A stretch of DNA of 64,000 nucleotides from NCBI RefSeq assembly GCF_003226855.1, contig NZ_CP029820.1, positions 545,501-609,500 of the forward strand, written 5' to 3'. This DNA comes from Blattabacterium sp. (Cryptocercus kyebangensis) (lineage in GTDB: Bacteria > Bacteroidota > Bacteroidia > Flavobacteriales > Blattabacteriaceae). Shown one piece after another: positions 9,585 to 19,628 of this stretch. How positions within the stretch are numbered: position 1 is the stretch's first letter; each line of letters opens with the position of its first letter. The notes under the pieces were generated by a model. The model was not told where the DNA came from, did not search any database, and saw nothing but the letters and a program-made list of their open reading frames with translations. The translations under genes were made by a program, and so were the position numbers.

Positions 9585-10706
9585 TTATGAAAACATTTCT
9601 CTAACACGATCAAAAAAAGATTTTTCTGAATTTCCAGGATGAGGAAAAAAATTTTCATTTTTTCTCATTTTTTCGAAAAAAATTCTTTGTTCTTCATTAA
9701 TTTTTCTAGGAGTCCAAACATTTACATGAATGAAAAGACTTCCATATCCGTATCCTTCAATATTAGGTAATCCCTTATTTTTTAATCTAAGAGTTTTTCC
9801 TGATTGTGTTCCAGGGTCTATTTTAATACGAGCTTTTCCACTAATAGTAGGAATTTCTTTTGAAGCTCCTAATATAGCATCTGGAAATGATATGTATAAA
9901 TCATAATGAAGATTATTACCTTCTCTTTTTAATTTAGGATGAGAGATTTCTTCAATCAATACAATTAAATCTCCAGGAATTCCGTTAAATGGAGCTTCAT
10001 TCCCTTTTCCAGAGACTTTTAGTTGAATTCCTTCTGTAAGTCCTGCGGGGATTTGTATATTCACTAATTCTTCTTCTTTAATTAATCCATGTTTATTGGC
10101 TCCATATGGAATCTTTTCAATCCTTTTTCCAGTTCCAGAACATATGTTACATTGAGACGTTGTTTGCATTCTTCCTAAAATAGTATTAGCTATACGTGTT
10201 ATTTGACCAGTCCCATTACAAGGAGTACAATTTTTAAATTTTACACCATTAGCGACTTTCAATCTTTTTACTTTCACTTTTTTTTCTATTCCATTAGCTA
10301 TTTCTTCTAATGTTAGTTTTACTCGTATTCTAAGATCACTTCCCTTAATAGTTTTGTGTCTTGTAGATTTTCCAAATCCAAAACTAGAAAATCCTTCACC
10401 AAATGCATCAGCAAAAATATCTCCGAAATTTGTAAAAATATCTTCCATATTCATTCCTGATCCACCAGAGGTATTTCCTTTAACACCGGAATGACCAAAT
10501 TTATCATAACGTTGTTTTTTTTCTGGATCGCTTAATACTTCATAGGCTTCAGCCGCTTCTTTAAATTTTTCTTCTGCATTTTTTTTATTATCCGGATTTT
10601 TATCTGGATGATATTTAATTGCTAATTTTCTATAAGCTTTTTTAATTTCTTCTGAAGAAGAATTTCTAGAAATATTTAATACTTCGTAATAATCTTTTTT
10701 CATCAT
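9585..10706 (-). CDS. dnaJ: co-chaperone DnaJ, with a two-repeat zinc region
   Basis: DnaJ delivers unfolded proteins to DnaK and stimulates its ATPase. The J domain carries His33-Pro34-Asp35 in KYHPDKNPD, followed by a Gly/Phe/Met-rich linker, the zinc region, and two C-terminal substrate-binding domains. Only two CxxCxGxG repeats exist (CTPCNGTG and CNICSGTG) instead of the four in E. coli. By alignment these are repeats 2 and 3, which form zinc centre II, so centre I is absent. From memory, free-living flavobacterial DnaJ proteins look similar, so this may be a clade trait. It follows grpE by 15 bp, forming a grpE-dnaJ pair. Two adjacent ATGs are possible starts. Confidence 0.95.
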   Translation of the reverse strand: MMKKDYYEVLNISRNSSSEEIKKAYRKLAIKYHPDKNPDNKKNAEEKFKEAAEAYEVLSDPEKKQRYDKFGHSGVKGNTSGGSGMNMEDIFTNFGDIFADAFGEGFSSFGFGKSTRHKTIKGSDLRIRVKLTLEEIANGIEKKVKVKRLKVANGVKFKNCTPCNGTGQITRIANTILGRMQTTSQCNICSGTGKRIEKIPYGANKHGLIKEEELVNIQIPAGLTEGIQLKVSGKGNEAPFNGIPGDLIVLIEEISHPKLKREGNNLHYDLYISFPDAILGASKEIPTISGKARIKIDPGTQSGKTLRLKNKGLPNIEGYGYGSLFIHVNVWTPRKINEEQRIFFEKMRKNENFFPHPGNSEKSFFDRVREMFS

Positions 10707-10721
10707 GAAGATAAAATTTAA

Positions 10722-11282
10722 TTATTTACCGGTAATGACTTTAGCATGTCGTATGACTTTTTCCTGAAGGATATATCCAGCTTCTATAATCTCTATTACC
10801 TTCCCTTTTAAGTTTTCTGTCAAAGCTGGGATTTGTGTAATCGCCTCATGAAAATCTGTATTAAAATCATCTCCTTTTTTAATTTGAATTTTATTCAACC
10901 CTTTTTCTTTTAAAATTTTGATTAGTTTTCCCTGTATTAGAGAAATTCCTTGGATTATAAGTTCGTCTTTTGACTTCTTAAGTTCTTTAAGTCCTCGTTC
11001 AAAATCATCTAAAATTGGAATTAAATCTATAATAATTTGTTGATGAACAATTCTAAATAGATCAAATCTTTCTTTTTTAATACGTTTTTTATAATTTTCA
11101 AATTCTGCAAAAATACGTAAAAATTTCTCTTTTTCTTTTTCCAATTTTTCTTTTAGAATTTCTATTTCCTTTAATGGATTATCATGGATTTTTTCTTTTA
11201 AAAAAGATTTTTCCATTTTATATAGATCACTCGTAGATGGAATTTCATCCTTTTTTTCAGTTTTTTTTTGATTCATATTCAT
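10722..11282 (-). CDS. grpE: nucleotide exchange factor GrpE
   Basis: GrpE releases ADP from DnaK and acts with DnaJ in protein folding. The 186-residue protein has the usual layout: a charged N-terminus, a long coiled coil (about residues 40-95) with the motif FAEFENYKKRIKKE, a four-helix region with IPILDDFERGL, and a C-terminal β domain with FNTDFHEAITQIP and GYILQEKVIRHAKV. It is the first gene of the grpE-dnaJ unit. The upstream gap holds the dyad TGTCAT-T-ATGACA, but no clear TAnnTTTG box. Confidence 0.95.
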   Translation of the reverse strand: MNMNQKKTEKKDEIPSTSDLYKMEKSFLKEKIHDNPLKEIEILKEKLEKEKEKFLRIFAEFENYKKRIKKERFDLFRIVHQQIIIDLIPILDDFERGLKELKKSKDELIIQGISLIQGKLIKILKEKGLNKIQIKKGDDFNTDFHEAITQIPALTENLKGKVIEIIEAGYILQEKVIRHAKVITGK

Positions 11283-11350
11283 AACATAAAAAATATTTAT
11301 AAACCAATTCTATGCTCTAGGAGCAAAATATTGGCCATATTTTACAATTG

Positions 11351-11363
11351 TGTCATTATGACA
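11351..11363. promoter_or_regulatory. dyad TGTCAT-T-ATGACA upstream of grpE
   Basis: Two 6-base arms separated by one base lie in the 111-bp gap between the trpS stop and the grpE start. A second short inverted pair, TGCTC-TAG-GAGCA, lies nearer to grpE at about 11311-11323. The gap must hold the start of the grpE-dnaJ unit unless trpS reads through. An operator role is only a guess; neither matches CIRCE. Confidence 0.25.
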
Positions 11364-11393
11364 TGTTATAATTTATAGCCCTCAATATAATTT

Positions 11394-12374
11394 TCATGAA
11401 GGATTAAATTTCAAAGTTTTTCTAATATTATTCAATCTTTCACAAGCAATATGTTTGGCTTTTTTAGCACCTGAAGAAAGGATACGATCTAATAAAGATT
11501 TCTTTTTTATTAAAGAAAAAAATTTTTTTCTTTCAACTGAAAATCTTTTTATTATACATTCATATAAGGCTATTTTAGCTTCTAAATATCCATATCCACC
11601 CTTTATATATTTTTTTCTCATTTCTTCTACTCTATTTATAGGTGCTAGTAATCTATATAAGTACATTATAGAATCTTTATCCGGATTTTTTTTTTCGTTT
11701 AAAGACTTATTATCTGTATGAATACTCATAATTTGTTTTTTTAATATTTCGTCTGAAGAAAATATATTAATCCAATTCCTTTTTGATTTACTCATTTTTT
11801 TACCATCTGTACCAGGAATAGACATCGTTTCTTTTTTAAGAAAGGCTTCAGGTAATACAAATATTTTTTTTCCTATTCGTTTATTAAAACGATTAGCTAT
11901 GTGACGTGTTATTTCTACATGTTGTAGTTGATCTTTTCCTACAGGAATTATTTCTGCATTATACAGTAATATATCAGCGGCCATTAAAATGGGATAAGCA
12001 AATACACCTACATTAATTTTTTCATTATTTTCCCTTTTTTTTTTGAATGAATGAGCTAATGTAAGTCTTTGATAGGGGAAAAAACAATTCAAATACCAAG
12101 CTAGTTCAGTAACTTCTGAAACATCTGATTGTCTATAAAATAGACTTTTTTCTGTATTTAAACCAAAAGCTAACCATGCTGCCGTAATTTGATAAGTATT
12201 ATAACGGATAGTTTCTAGATCTTTCATTTCTATCAGTGAATGTAAATCTGCTACAAATATAAACGAAGAATATTTTGAATGATTAGCTATATCTATAGAT
12301 GGAATTATAACTCCTAAAATATTTCCTAAATGAGGAATTCCAGTGCTTTGAATTCCTGTTAACATATTTTTCAT
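11394..12374 (-). CDS. trpS: tryptophanyl-tRNA synthetase
   Basis: TrpS charges tRNA-Trp and is a class I synthetase. The HIGH-type motif appears as IPHLGNILG near residue 15, and the KMSKS loop is exact in GKKMSKSKRNW. The tryptophan/ATP site includes MAADILLYNAEIIPVGKDQ. The frame can be extended to a TTG at 12398, but that codon lies inside a TAnnTTTG promoter box (12396-12403). The ATG at 12374 (MKNMLTGIQSTG) is therefore the better start, giving 326 residues, the normal family size. It lies downstream of the atp operon on the same strand. Confidence 0.95.
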   Translation of the reverse strand: MKNMLTGIQSTGIPHLGNILGVIIPSIDIANHSKYSSFIFVADLHSLIEMKDLETIRYNTYQITAAWLAFGLNTEKSLFYRQSDVSEVTELAWYLNCFFPYQRLTLAHSFKKKRENNEKINVGVFAYPILMAADILLYNAEIIPVGKDQLQHVEITRHIANRFNKRIGKKIFVLPEAFLKKETMSIPGTDGKKMSKSKRNWINIFSSDEILKKQIMSIHTDNKSLNEKKNPDKDSIMYLYRLLAPINRVEEMRKKYIKGGYGYLEAKIALYECIIKRFSVERKKFFSLIKKKSLLDRILSSGAKKAKHIACERLNNIRKTLKFNPS

Positions 12375-12395
12375 AATCTTTTTATTAAATATTAA

Positions 12396-12403
12396 CAAAT
12401 GTA
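12396..12403 (-). promoter_or_regulatory. putative -7 promoter box (TACATTTG) of trpS
   Basis: On the minus strand the sequence is TACATTTG, an exact TAnnTTTG match, ending 21 bases before the trpS ATG. A short hairpin, GAAATG-TTATT-CATTTC (12411-12427), separates it from atpG and could end the atp transcript. The box argues against the in-frame TTG start at 12398. Confidence 0.5.
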
Positions 12404-12447
12404 ATTAAATGAAATGTTATTCATTTCTCTGTATTTTTACTTTTTTT

Positions 12448-13326
12448 TTAGATTAAGGCTTCTAATCCACTAATGATTTCAAGTATTTCCTTAGTAATGT
12501 TAGTTTGTCTTTCTTTGTTATAATTCAACATAAGATTTCTTTTAATATCATTAGCATTTTCTGTAGCTTTATGCATAGATATCATTCTTGCAGTATGTTC
12601 TGAAGTATATGATTCCAATAAACTTTTAAATATTTTTACGCTAATAAGTTTTGGAATAAGATGATCTAAAATTTCAATATTAGATGGTTCTAAGATAGAA
12701 TATTCATATTCTGATAATTTTTTTTTTCTAAAAGTAGGAATAGAAATTGGAAAAATCTGTTCAACAATGACTTTTTGAAATAAAGAATTTTTTAGATGAT
12801 TATATATTAAGTATATAGAAGAAATTTTTTTAGATAAAAAATCTTCAATAATTTTTTGGACAAACAAATATATATCAGAAAAATTATTTAGAAGATTTTT
12901 ATTGTAATCATACAAAGTATATTTTTTTGATAAAAAGTAATCAAAACCTTTCTTTCCAATAGAAAAAAAAATACATCCATTCTTTAATGAATCCTCTTTT
13001 TTTTGAATTATTTCATGAATTTTATCAAAAATTAAGGAATTGAATGATCCACATAATCCACGGTTAGAAGTAATTACGAGAAACAATTTATTTTTTTTGG
13101 AGGAAAAAAAATAATTGTTTTTTTTTAAAATATCTGTATTTTCATGGAATGAAAATAAAATGTTTTGAAATAACTGTTCTATATGTTTTGAATATTTTTT
13201 GAAATGCAAAAGAGATTCTTTTGATTTTCGTAATTTTACGATAGAAATCATTTTCATAGCTTCTGTGATTTTTATAATAGAAGCTATAGATAAAATTCTA
13301 TTTTTTATTTCTTTTGAATTGGACAT
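12448..13326 (-). CDS. atpG: ATP synthase F1 subunit gamma
   Basis: The gamma subunit is the rotating shaft of F1. The N-terminal helix motif KNRILSIASIIKITEAMKMI and the C-terminal helix with SEHTARMISMHKATENANDI are the two halves of the coiled-coil shaft. The Rossmann-like centre has VITSNRGLCGSFN. At 292 residues it is normal in length. It is the last gene of the atp cluster, starting 2 bp after atpA. atpD and atpC are not next to it, as is usual in Bacteroidota, where they form a separate unit. Confidence 0.96.
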   Translation of the reverse strand: MSNSKEIKNRILSIASIIKITEAMKMISIVKLRKSKESLLHFKKYSKHIEQLFQNILFSFHENTDILKKNNYFFSSKKNKLFLVITSNRGLCGSFNSLIFDKIHEIIQKKEDSLKNGCIFFSIGKKGFDYFLSKKYTLYDYNKNLLNNFSDIYLFVQKIIEDFLSKKISSIYLIYNHLKNSLFQKVIVEQIFPISIPTFRKKKLSEYEYSILEPSNIEILDHLIPKLISVKIFKSLLESYTSEHTARMISMHKATENANDIKRNLMLNYNKERQTNITKEILEIISGLEALI

Positions 13327-13328
13327 TA

Positions 13329-14912
13329 TTAAGATGATAGATATTTTTCACTTAATTCAATTACCACATTTTCTAATATAGAAGCTAATTTTTCATCAAA
13401 AAAACCATTTTTTAAAGAAGTCAATAAATCTTTGTGTTTCTCATTTAAATAAAAAAGATATTCTCTTTCAAAAAATGAAATTTTTTCAATAGGAATGTCT
13501 TTTAAAAGGTTTTTGGTCCCAGCATAAATAATAGCAATTTGATCGGAAATATTATATGGATTATGAGGGGCCTGTTTTAATATTTCTATATTTCTTTTCC
13601 CTTTTTGTATAATGTTCATAGTTGTAGGATCTAATTCAGATCCAAACTGAGAAAAAGATTCTAATTCTCGGAATTGAGCTTGATCTAATTTTAGAGTTCC
13701 AGATATTTTTCTCATAGATTTAATTTGAGCAGATCCTCCTACACGGGAAACGGAAATACTTTCATTAATAGCAGGACGTACTCCAGAATGAAATAGATTT
13801 TTTTCTAAAAAAATCTGTCCATCTGTTATAGAAATGACATTAGTTGGAATATAAGATGATACATCTCCAGATTGAGTTTCAATAATAGGAAGTGCGGTTA
13901 AAGACCCCCCACCCTTTACATGTTCTTTAATGGATTCTGGAATATCGTTCATCTGTTTAGCTATCTTTTGATCTTGTATAATTTTAGCAGAACGTTCTAA
14001 TAAACGAGAATGCAAATAAAAGACATCTCCTGGATATGCTTCTCTACCGGGAGACCGTCGTAATAACAAAGATATTTCTCTATAAGAAACAGCTTGTTTG
14101 GATAGATCATCATACACTACTAAAGAAGAACGTCCTGTATCACGAAAGTATTCCCCAATAGCAGTACCAGAAAAAGGAGAAAAAACTTGTATAGAGGCTG
14201 GATCAGAAGCTTTAGAAGCCATTATAATAGTATAAGGCATGGCGCCTTTTTCTTCTAGAACTTTTGCTATTCTAGCTATTGTAGATCCTTTTTGGCATAT
14301 AGCGACATAAATACAATAAACGGGTTTTTCCGTTTCAAAAAATTCTTTTTGATTAATGATGGTATCAATAGCTATAGTCGTTTTTCCAGTTTGTCTATCT
14401 CCAATGATTAATTCTCTTTGTCCTCTTCCTATAGGAATCATACTATCTATAAATTTTATACCTGTTTGAAGAGGTTCTTTTACAGGTTCTCTATAAATAA
14501 CACCTGGTGCTTTTCTTTCTAATGGCATTTCAAATAGGGGTCCTTCTATTGGTCCCTTACCATCGATAGGAGTTCCTAATAGATCTATTACACGGCCTAG
14601 CATTCCTTCTCCCACTTTTATAGAAAAAGTTTTTCCTGTACGTGTAACTATATCCCCTTCTTTTATATCATTCGAGTGGTTTAGCAATACTATGCTCACA
14701 TAGTCTTCTTCTAAATTCAATACAATTCCTTTTATTCCAGTATGAAATTCTACTAATTCTCCACAAAAGGCCGAGTTCAAACCAAAAGATCTAGCGATTC
14801 CATCTCCTATTTGAACAATAATTCCATATTCAGATAATTTTGATTCATATTGAAAATCAGATATTTGTTTTTTAAGAATGGATGATATTTCAGAATATTT
14901 TAAATCGGACAT
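13329..14912 (-). CDS. atpA: ATP synthase F1 subunit alpha
   Basis: The alpha subunit forms the non-catalytic nucleotide sites of the F1 hexamer. The P-loop [13 protein letters not shown] is intact, as are [20 protein letters not shown] and the signature [17 protein letters not shown], with the Arg that reaches into the catalytic site of beta. The N-terminal β-barrel has [15 protein letters not shown]. The 527-residue length and ends fit the family. It sits between atpH (13-bp gap) and atpG (2-bp gap), consistent with one transcript and coupled translation. Confidence 0.98.
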   Translation of the reverse strand: MSDLKYSEISSILKKQISDFQYESKLSEYGIIVQIGDGIARSFGLNSAFCGELVEFHTGIKGIVLNLEEDYVSIVLLNHSNDIKEGDIVTRTGKTFSIKVGEGMLGRVIDLLGTPIDGKGPIEGPLFEMPLERKAPGVIYREPVKEPLQTGIKFIDSMIPIGRGQRELIIGDRQTGKTTIAIDTIINQKEFFETEKPVYCIYVAICQKGSTIARIAKVLEEKGAMPYTIIMASKASDPASIQVFSPFSGTAIGEYFRDTGRSSLVVYDDLSKQAVSYREISLLLRRSPGREAYPGDVFYLHSRLLERSAKIIQDQKIAKQMNDIPESIKEHVKGGGSLTALPIIETQSGDVSSYIPTNVISITDGQIFLEKNLFHSGVRPAINESISVSRVGGSAQIKSMRKISGTLKLDQAQFRELESFSQFGSELDPTTMNIIQKGKRNIEILKQAPHNPYNISDQIAIIYAGTKNLLKDIPIEKISFFEREYLFYLNEKHKDLLTSLKNGFFDEKLASILENVVIELSEKYLSS

Positions 14913-14925
14913 GAAAATAAATACT

Positions 14926-15477
14926 TTATATTAAATTTTTGAATGTTTTTTGAATACTTAATAATTGTTTTTTCACACTTAAATCCCATTCTTTATATCC
15001 TATTCGAAGAAAAAATCCTCCAATAATGGATTTATCAATTTTATTAATGATGTGATATTTTTGAGTTCTTGATTCTTCTGAAGAAAGAATTTTATGTATT
15101 ATCATTTTTTGAATATCTATACTTAAAGGGATGAAAGAAGTAATAATGCATTTCAAGAATCCTTTTTTTTCTTTATATATTTTTTGGTATTCCAAAAAAA
15201 TTTTTTTTAAAAGAGGTTCTCTATTCCGGATAATTAAAATTTTTATAAAATGAAAAAGAAAAATATCAAAAGAATAGAAAATTTTTTCTAAAATTTGTAT
15301 TTTTCTTTCTGAATTTAATAAAGAAGAATGAAAAAATTTATTTAACTCTACATTTTTAGATAATAGAAAAGATATTTTTTTTATATTTTGATAAATAGAA
15401 TCCATGTTATGGTTTTTCATAGAACTTTCAAAAAGTACCATAGCATAATGTTTAATTACTCTTCTTTTCGAAAACAT
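14926..15477 (-). CDS. atpH: ATP synthase F1 subunit delta
   Basis: The delta subunit links the top of F1 to the b-subunit stalk. This 183-residue protein has the expected N-terminal helical bundle ([16 protein letters not shown]) and the conserved C-terminal segment [22 protein letters not shown]. Overall it is diverged and lysine- and isoleucine-rich. Position between atpF and atpA in the standard order supports the call. No sign of truncation. Confidence 0.93.
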   Translation of the reverse strand: MFSKRRVIKHYAMVLFESSMKNHNMDSIYQNIKKISFLLSKNVELNKFFHSSLLNSERKIQILEKIFYSFDIFLFHFIKILIIRNREPLLKKIFLEYQKIYKEKKGFLKCIITSFIPLSIDIQKMIIHKILSSEESRTQKYHIINKIDKSIIGGFFLRIGYKEWDLSVKKQLLSIQKTFKNLI

Positions 15478-15502
15478 GTTTATGTATATAGTAAAATTAC
15501 TA

Positions 15503-16000
15503 TTAGTTTAATTTATTTAGCCATTCTTTTATAAATTTCTCTTGTTTTTCCGTTTTTTGATTTTGATCCAACTCTTTTTTTAATATTTTTTCAGCAATTT
15601 TTATGGAAATATTTCCTATTTGATTTTTCAAATCTTGAATAGCAGCTTTTTTTTCTATTTGTATAATTTTTTTTGTTTCTTTTAATATTTTTTTTTTCTC
15701 TAGAAAACCTTCTTCTATCGCTTTAGATTTAATATTTTCTTTAATTTTAAGGGCTTCTTTCAAAATAATATCTCTTTTTATACGAGTTTCTTTCAAGATT
15801 TTATTTTTTTTCTTTTCTACAAAATCCAATTCTTTTTGAATTTGATTAGCTTTTTCTATGGAAATTCGAATTTTTTCTTCTCTTTGATCAATGAATTTTA
15901 TTATTGGTTTCCAAGCATATTTAGAAAGGAATAGTATCAATATCACAAATATTATTGTTTGCCAAACAATTAATCCAATAGAAGGAGTTATCAAATCCAT
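15503..16000 (-). CDS. atpF: ATP synthase Fo subunit b
   Basis: Subunit b forms the peripheral stalk. One N-terminal membrane helix (about residues 8-27, IGLIVWQTIIFVILILFLSK) is followed by the conserved WKPIIKFIDQREEKI and then a long, charged coiled coil rich in Lys and Glu. The length of 165 residues is standard for Bacteroidota. It lies 9 bp after atpE and 25 bp before atpH. The homo-dimer is probably formed from this single b gene, since no second b-type gene appears here. Confidence 0.95.
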   Translation of the reverse strand: MDLITPSIGLIVWQTIIFVILILFLSKYAWKPIIKFIDQREEKIRISIEKANQIQKELDFVEKKKNKILKETRIKRDIILKEALKIKENIKSKAIEEGFLEKKKILKETKKIIQIEKKAAIQDLKNQIGNISIKIAEKILKKELDQNQKTEKQEKFIKEWLNKLN

Positions 16001-16009
16001 TACAAAGAT

Positions 16010-16237
16010 CTATTTAAACACAGCTAATAAAGCAGTTACTATTCCAAAAAGGGCAGCCCCTTCAATAAGAGCTGAAGCAATAATCATTGAATTTTGTATT
16101 TTTCCTGAAGCTTCAGGTTGTCTAGCAATAGCATCCATAGCTGAACTTCCAATTTTACCAATACCTAAACTAGCTCCTATCACAGCGAGACCAGCTCCTA
16201 AAGCAGCTAAACCTGAGTAAGTTAAATCTATATCCAT
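16010..16237 (-). CDS. atpE: ATP synthase Fo subunit c
   Basis: Subunit c forms the membrane rotor ring. It has two membrane helices: the first with the glycine pattern GAGLAVIGASLGIGKIG, the polar loop ARQPE, and the second with the ion-binding Glu59 in ASALIEGAALFG. Residues that mark sodium-binding rings (Gln in helix 1, Ser after the Glu) are absent, so protons are the likely coupling ion. At 75 residues it is a typical short c subunit. Confidence 0.96.
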   Translation of the reverse strand: MDIDLTYSGLAALGAGLAVIGASLGIGKIGSSAMDAIARQPEASGKIQNSMIIASALIEGAALFGIVTALLAVFK

Positions 16238-16246
16238 AATATAATA

Positions 16247-17284
16247 TTATTTCATTTTACATTCATAATTCTTTACGGTGATTCCTATAAGCAAAGCAGA
16301 TAAAGTTGTAAAAATAAAAGCTTGCAAAAAAGAAACCATAATTTCTAAAAGGGAAATAAAAAAACCGAAAATAATGGAAAAACCAGCAATAAAAAAACTT
16401 TTAAAAATAAAAATAAGACAAATAAAACTTAAAATAACAATATGTCCAGCAGTAATATTAGCAAATAAACGAATACATAAAGTTAACGGACGAATGAAAA
16501 TACCCAAAAATTCTATTGGAGCTAATAATAATTTTATTCCTATAGGGACATTGGGCATCCAAAAAGTATGTTTCCAATAACTTTTATTAGCCTTAATATA
16601 GGTTATTATAAAAGTGATGATAGATAAAACAAACGTAATACTTATGTTCCCTGTAACATTTGGAAATCCTGGTAGCATACCTATTAAATTGTTAATCAAT
16701 ATAAAAAAAAATATAGTCAACAAAAAAGGAAAATAAATTTTATATTTTTTTTCCCCAATATTTGGAATAACAATTTCATCACGAATAAATAGTATTAAGA
16801 ATTCTAAAAAAATTCCTAAACTCCATTTTATTTGATTATTTTCGTAGCTTTTCCCCATTTTTATAAAAATAAAGCATAATAGAATAAAGGAAATAAAAAT
16901 GGATACTACATTTTTTGTAATAGAAAAATCCAATGGTTTATCATTTTTTGGATAACCTTTTGAATCCATATATAAATTTCCAATAGAATCGGTTTTATAT
17001 ATTTTTTCTTTAAACATTTTATAATTTCCATATTTTCCTTTTACTACTTTTCCATGAGAAAATTGAGAAGAAAAAAAAAATTCCAAACCATTATCCCACA
17101 AAAATATAGGCAAAGAAAAATTTTCTTCCCCAACAATATTCCATTCATGAGAATCGCTGATATGTTCAATAATTGTTTTAGATACATCAATATTTTTTTT
17201 TTCTTTTGCGAAAAGATTCACATGAATAAAACTAAAAAAAATAAGGATGAATAAATAATATACTACTAATTTGTTTAACCCCAT
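16247..17284 (-). CDS. atpB: ATP synthase Fo subunit a
   Basis: Subunit a holds the proton half-channels next to the c ring. The essential Arg lies in LTLCIRLFANITAGHIV, and the last two helices are typical (LQAFIFTTLSALLIGI). At 345 residues it is longer than E. coli subunit a. The extra N-terminal part begins with a signal-peptide-like segment (about residues 8-26) and an exported stretch of about 100 residues before the first core helix, a feature of Bacteroidota. It is the first gene of atpBEFHAG, and a TAnnTTTG box lies 28 bases upstream. Confidence 0.96.
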   Translation of the reverse strand: MGLNKLVVYYLFILIFFSFIHVNLFAKEKKNIDVSKTIIEHISDSHEWNIVGEENFSLPIFLWDNGLEFFFSSQFSHGKVVKGKYGNYKMFKEKIYKTDSIGNLYMDSKGYPKNDKPLDFSITKNVVSIFISFILLCFIFIKMGKSYENNQIKWSLGIFLEFLILFIRDEIVIPNIGEKKYKIYFPFLLTIFFFILINNLIGMLPGFPNVTGNISITFVLSIITFIITYIKANKSYWKHTFWMPNVPIGIKLLLAPIEFLGIFIRPLTLCIRLFANITAGHIVILSFICLIFIFKSFFIAGFSIIFGFFISLLEIMVSFLQAFIFTTLSALLIGITVKNYECKMK

Positions 17285-17312
17285 TCATTCAATTCAATAG
17301 ACGAACAGAAAA

Positions 17313-17320
17313 CAAATTTA
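17313..17320 (-). promoter_or_regulatory. putative -7 promoter box (TAAATTTG) of the atp operon
   Basis: On the minus strand this is TAAATTTG, matching TAnnTTTG, and it ends 28 bases before the atpB ATG. It lies in the 155-bp gap after cysS, the right place for the promoter of atpBEFHAG. No clear -33 TTTG is visible. Confidence 0.5.
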
Positions 17321-17439
17321 GATTTTTTTCTATAAAAAACGTTAATTTTTTATAAAAGTACCTGAATTAAAATCAATTTAAAAATGAGAGTATGGATCGA
17401 TTATTTTAAAACTAGGATTAAATATCTATAAATATTATT

Positions 17440-18912
17440 TTAAATAATTTTATCATCATGTAAGAAAATCCCTATATAAGATAGTTCATTTCGAATTTGA
17501 TCTGAAAGAAACCAATTTTTCTTTTTTCTTTCTTCTGTGCGAATTTTTATTAATCTTTCAGTAATCCTTTTTAATTTTTTAGAAGATCCTTCTAAAAAAT
17601 CCTTTTCAAAAATTTGAATACCCAGGATATCAAAAATAAAATAATTCATATATTTTTTCAATAAATGAATAGTATCCATATCATTTTCATTTATAAAAGA
17701 AGAATTAATGATATGAGTTACTTCAAATAGATAAGAAATTAATAATGGAGTATTAAAATCATCATTTATCGCTTCATAACATTTTTTTATCCATTTAGGA
17801 ACATTAAATATGAAACTATTATTTTTGTTATTATGAGAATAACAAAAATTTAATTTTTGTATTCCATTCATTAAACGATAATATCCTTTTTCGGCATCTA
17901 TAAGCCCTTTGTTAGAAAAATTTAAAATACTACGATAATGAGATTTCAAAATAAAAAAACGAATAATAGTTGGATGAAAAGTTTTTTTACGAAATTTGGA
18001 AATCAAATCTTTTAATGATAAATAATTTCCTGTTGATTTACTCATTTTTTTATCATTTAATGTTAACATATTTGTATGCATCCAATAATTTGCAAGTTTA
18101 TTATTATAAACACCTACAGCCTGTGCTAATTCACATTCATGATGTGGAAATTTAAGATCCATCCCTCCACCATGGATATCAAAAATTTCTCCTAAATATT
18201 TTGTACTCATAGTAGTACATTCAATATGCCAACCTGGAAATCCTTTTCCCCATGGAGAATTCCAATTCATAATATGATTTTTTTTTGCTCTTTTCCAAAG
18301 AGAAAAATCTTGAAAACAATGTTTTTCTTCTAAAAATTTTTTTTGTTTACTAAATAGTTTATCTGTTTTATTATGACTTAATATTCCATAAGAATAAGAT
18401 TTCCTATACTTTTTCATATTAAAATAAATAGATCCATTTTTTTCATATGCTAAATTCTTTTCAATCAATTTTTGAATTATATCAATTTGTTCTATAATAT
18501 GACCAGTGGCAGTAGGTTCAATACTTGGAGGTAAAGTATTGAAAAGATTTAAGATGTAATGAAAAGAAATAGTATATTTTTGGACAATTTCCATAGGTTC
18601 AAGTCCTTCTATACGAGATTTTTTTAAAATTTTATCCTCTCCGTTATCTTTTTCATTTTCTAAATGCCCTACATCTGTGATATTTCTTACATAACGAACT
18701 TTATAACCTAAATGTTTTAAATAACGAAAAACTAAATCAAACAAAATGAAGGTTCTACAATTTCCTAAATGTAGATGATTATAAACTGTAGGTCCACAAA
18801 CATAAATCCCCACATATTCTTTATGAATAGGTTGAAATAATTCTTTTTTTCTAGTTAAAGAATTATATATTCTTATATGACTTCGTATATTTTTTCTTTC
18901 TTCTATATTCAT
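17440..18912 (-). CDS. cysS: cysteinyl-tRNA synthetase
   Basis: CysS charges tRNA-Cys; it is a class I enzyme with a zinc-bound active site. The HIGH-type motif is HLHLGN in [18 protein letters not shown], and the KMSKS loop is [13 protein letters not shown]. Zinc ligands are visible: Cys in VCGPTVYN, Cys in WHIECTTMS, and His/Glu in [12 protein letters not shown]. The length of 490 residues is normal. It follows folE by only 5 bp, a pairing common in flavobacteria, so the two are probably one transcript. Confidence 0.96.
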   Translation of the reverse strand: MNIEERKNIRSHIRIYNSLTRKKELFQPIHKEYVGIYVCGPTVYNHLHLGNCRTFILFDLVFRYLKHLGYKVRYVRNITDVGHLENEKDNGEDKILKKSRIEGLEPMEIVQKYTISFHYILNLFNTLPPSIEPTATGHIIEQIDIIQKLIEKNLAYEKNGSIYFNMKKYRKSYSYGILSHNKTDKLFSKQKKFLEEKHCFQDFSLWKRAKKNHIMNWNSPWGKGFPGWHIECTTMSTKYLGEIFDIHGGGMDLKFPHHECELAQAVGVYNNKLANYWMHTNMLTLNDKKMSKSTGNYLSLKDLISKFRKKTFHPTIIRFFILKSHYRSILNFSNKGLIDAEKGYYRLMNGIQKLNFCYSHNNKNNSFIFNVPKWIKKCYEAINDDFNTPLLISYLFEVTHIINSSFINENDMDTIHLLKKYMNYFIFDILGIQIFEKDFLEGSSKKLKRITERLIKIRTEERKKKNWFLSDQIRNELSYIGIFLHDDKII

Positions 18913-18917
18913 ATCTT

Positions 18918-19601
18918 TTATGGAATTCCAATATAATGGAAAAATTCTTTTCGAATTTCCGAGTTTTTTTTAAATATCCCTATTAATTTAGTAGTAATAG
19001 TTTTGGTATTTATATCTCGAATTCCGCGAGAATTTACGCATAAATGTTTTGCATCTATAACACAAGCAACATTTTTTGTATCTAATATTTTTTGTAAAGA
19101 TTTTACGATTTGCATTGTTAAACGTTCTTGAACTTGTGGTCTTTTTGCATAGTAATTTACTATTCTATTAATTTTAGAAAGACCTATCACTTTTCCATTG
19201 GAAATATAACCAACGTGAGCTTTTCCAACAATAGGAAGAAAATGATGTTCGCATGTAGAATAAATCGTAATATTTTTTTCTATTAACATTTGGTTATATC
19301 GATATTTATTTTCAAAGGTAGATACCTTAGGGTAAGTTTTTGGATTAAGACCGCTAAATATTTCTTGTATAAACATTTTTGCTACACGTTTAGGGGTCCT
19401 ACGTAAACTATCATCATTCATATTCAATCCTAATATTTCCATAATATGGAAAAAATGTTTTTCTATTTTAGAAATTTTTTCTTCGTCGCTCATAATAAAG
19501 GCATCGTTACGTAATGGAGTCTCATGATCTTCTAAAGAAAAAATAGTTTTCTTTATTTTTTTTTCTAAAAATTTTTTATGTTTTTCTTCCATCATTAACA
19601 T
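18918..19601 (-). CDS. folE: GTP cyclohydrolase I
   Basis: FolE converts GTP to dihydroneopterin triphosphate, the first step of folate synthesis. Zinc ligands are in STCEHHFLPIVGKAHVGYI (Cys and His) and HLCVNSRGI (Cys). Other family motifs are DDSLRRTPKRVAKMF, YAKRPQVQERLT and VIDAKHLCV. The N-terminus is about 40 residues of charged sequence, and three closely spaced ATGs (19601, 19595, 19592) are all possible starts. A TAnnTTTG box lies 27 bases upstream of the first. It heads the folE-cysS unit. Confidence 0.96.
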   Translation of the reverse strand: MLMMEEKHKKFLEKKIKKTIFSLEDHETPLRNDAFIMSDEEKISKIEKHFFHIMEILGLNMNDDSLRRTPKRVAKMFIQEIFSGLNPKTYPKVSTFENKYRYNQMLIEKNITIYSTCEHHFLPIVGKAHVGYISNGKVIGLSKINRIVNYYAKRPQVQERLTMQIVKSLQKILDTKNVACVIDAKHLCVNSRGIRDINTKTITTKLIGIFKKNSEIRKEFFHYIGIP

Positions 19602-19628
19602 TAATTAACTGAATCAATCCATGATAAA

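Noticed and set aside
16010-16237. Sodium-coupled ATP synthase
   Set aside because: The helix-1 Gln and the Ser after the ion-binding Glu, which mark sodium-binding c rings, are absent.
16278-16580. A 100-codon open frame on the + strand across atpB
   Set aside because: It is antisense to the highly conserved C-terminal helices of atpB and has Ile/Lys-rich sequence with no family features.
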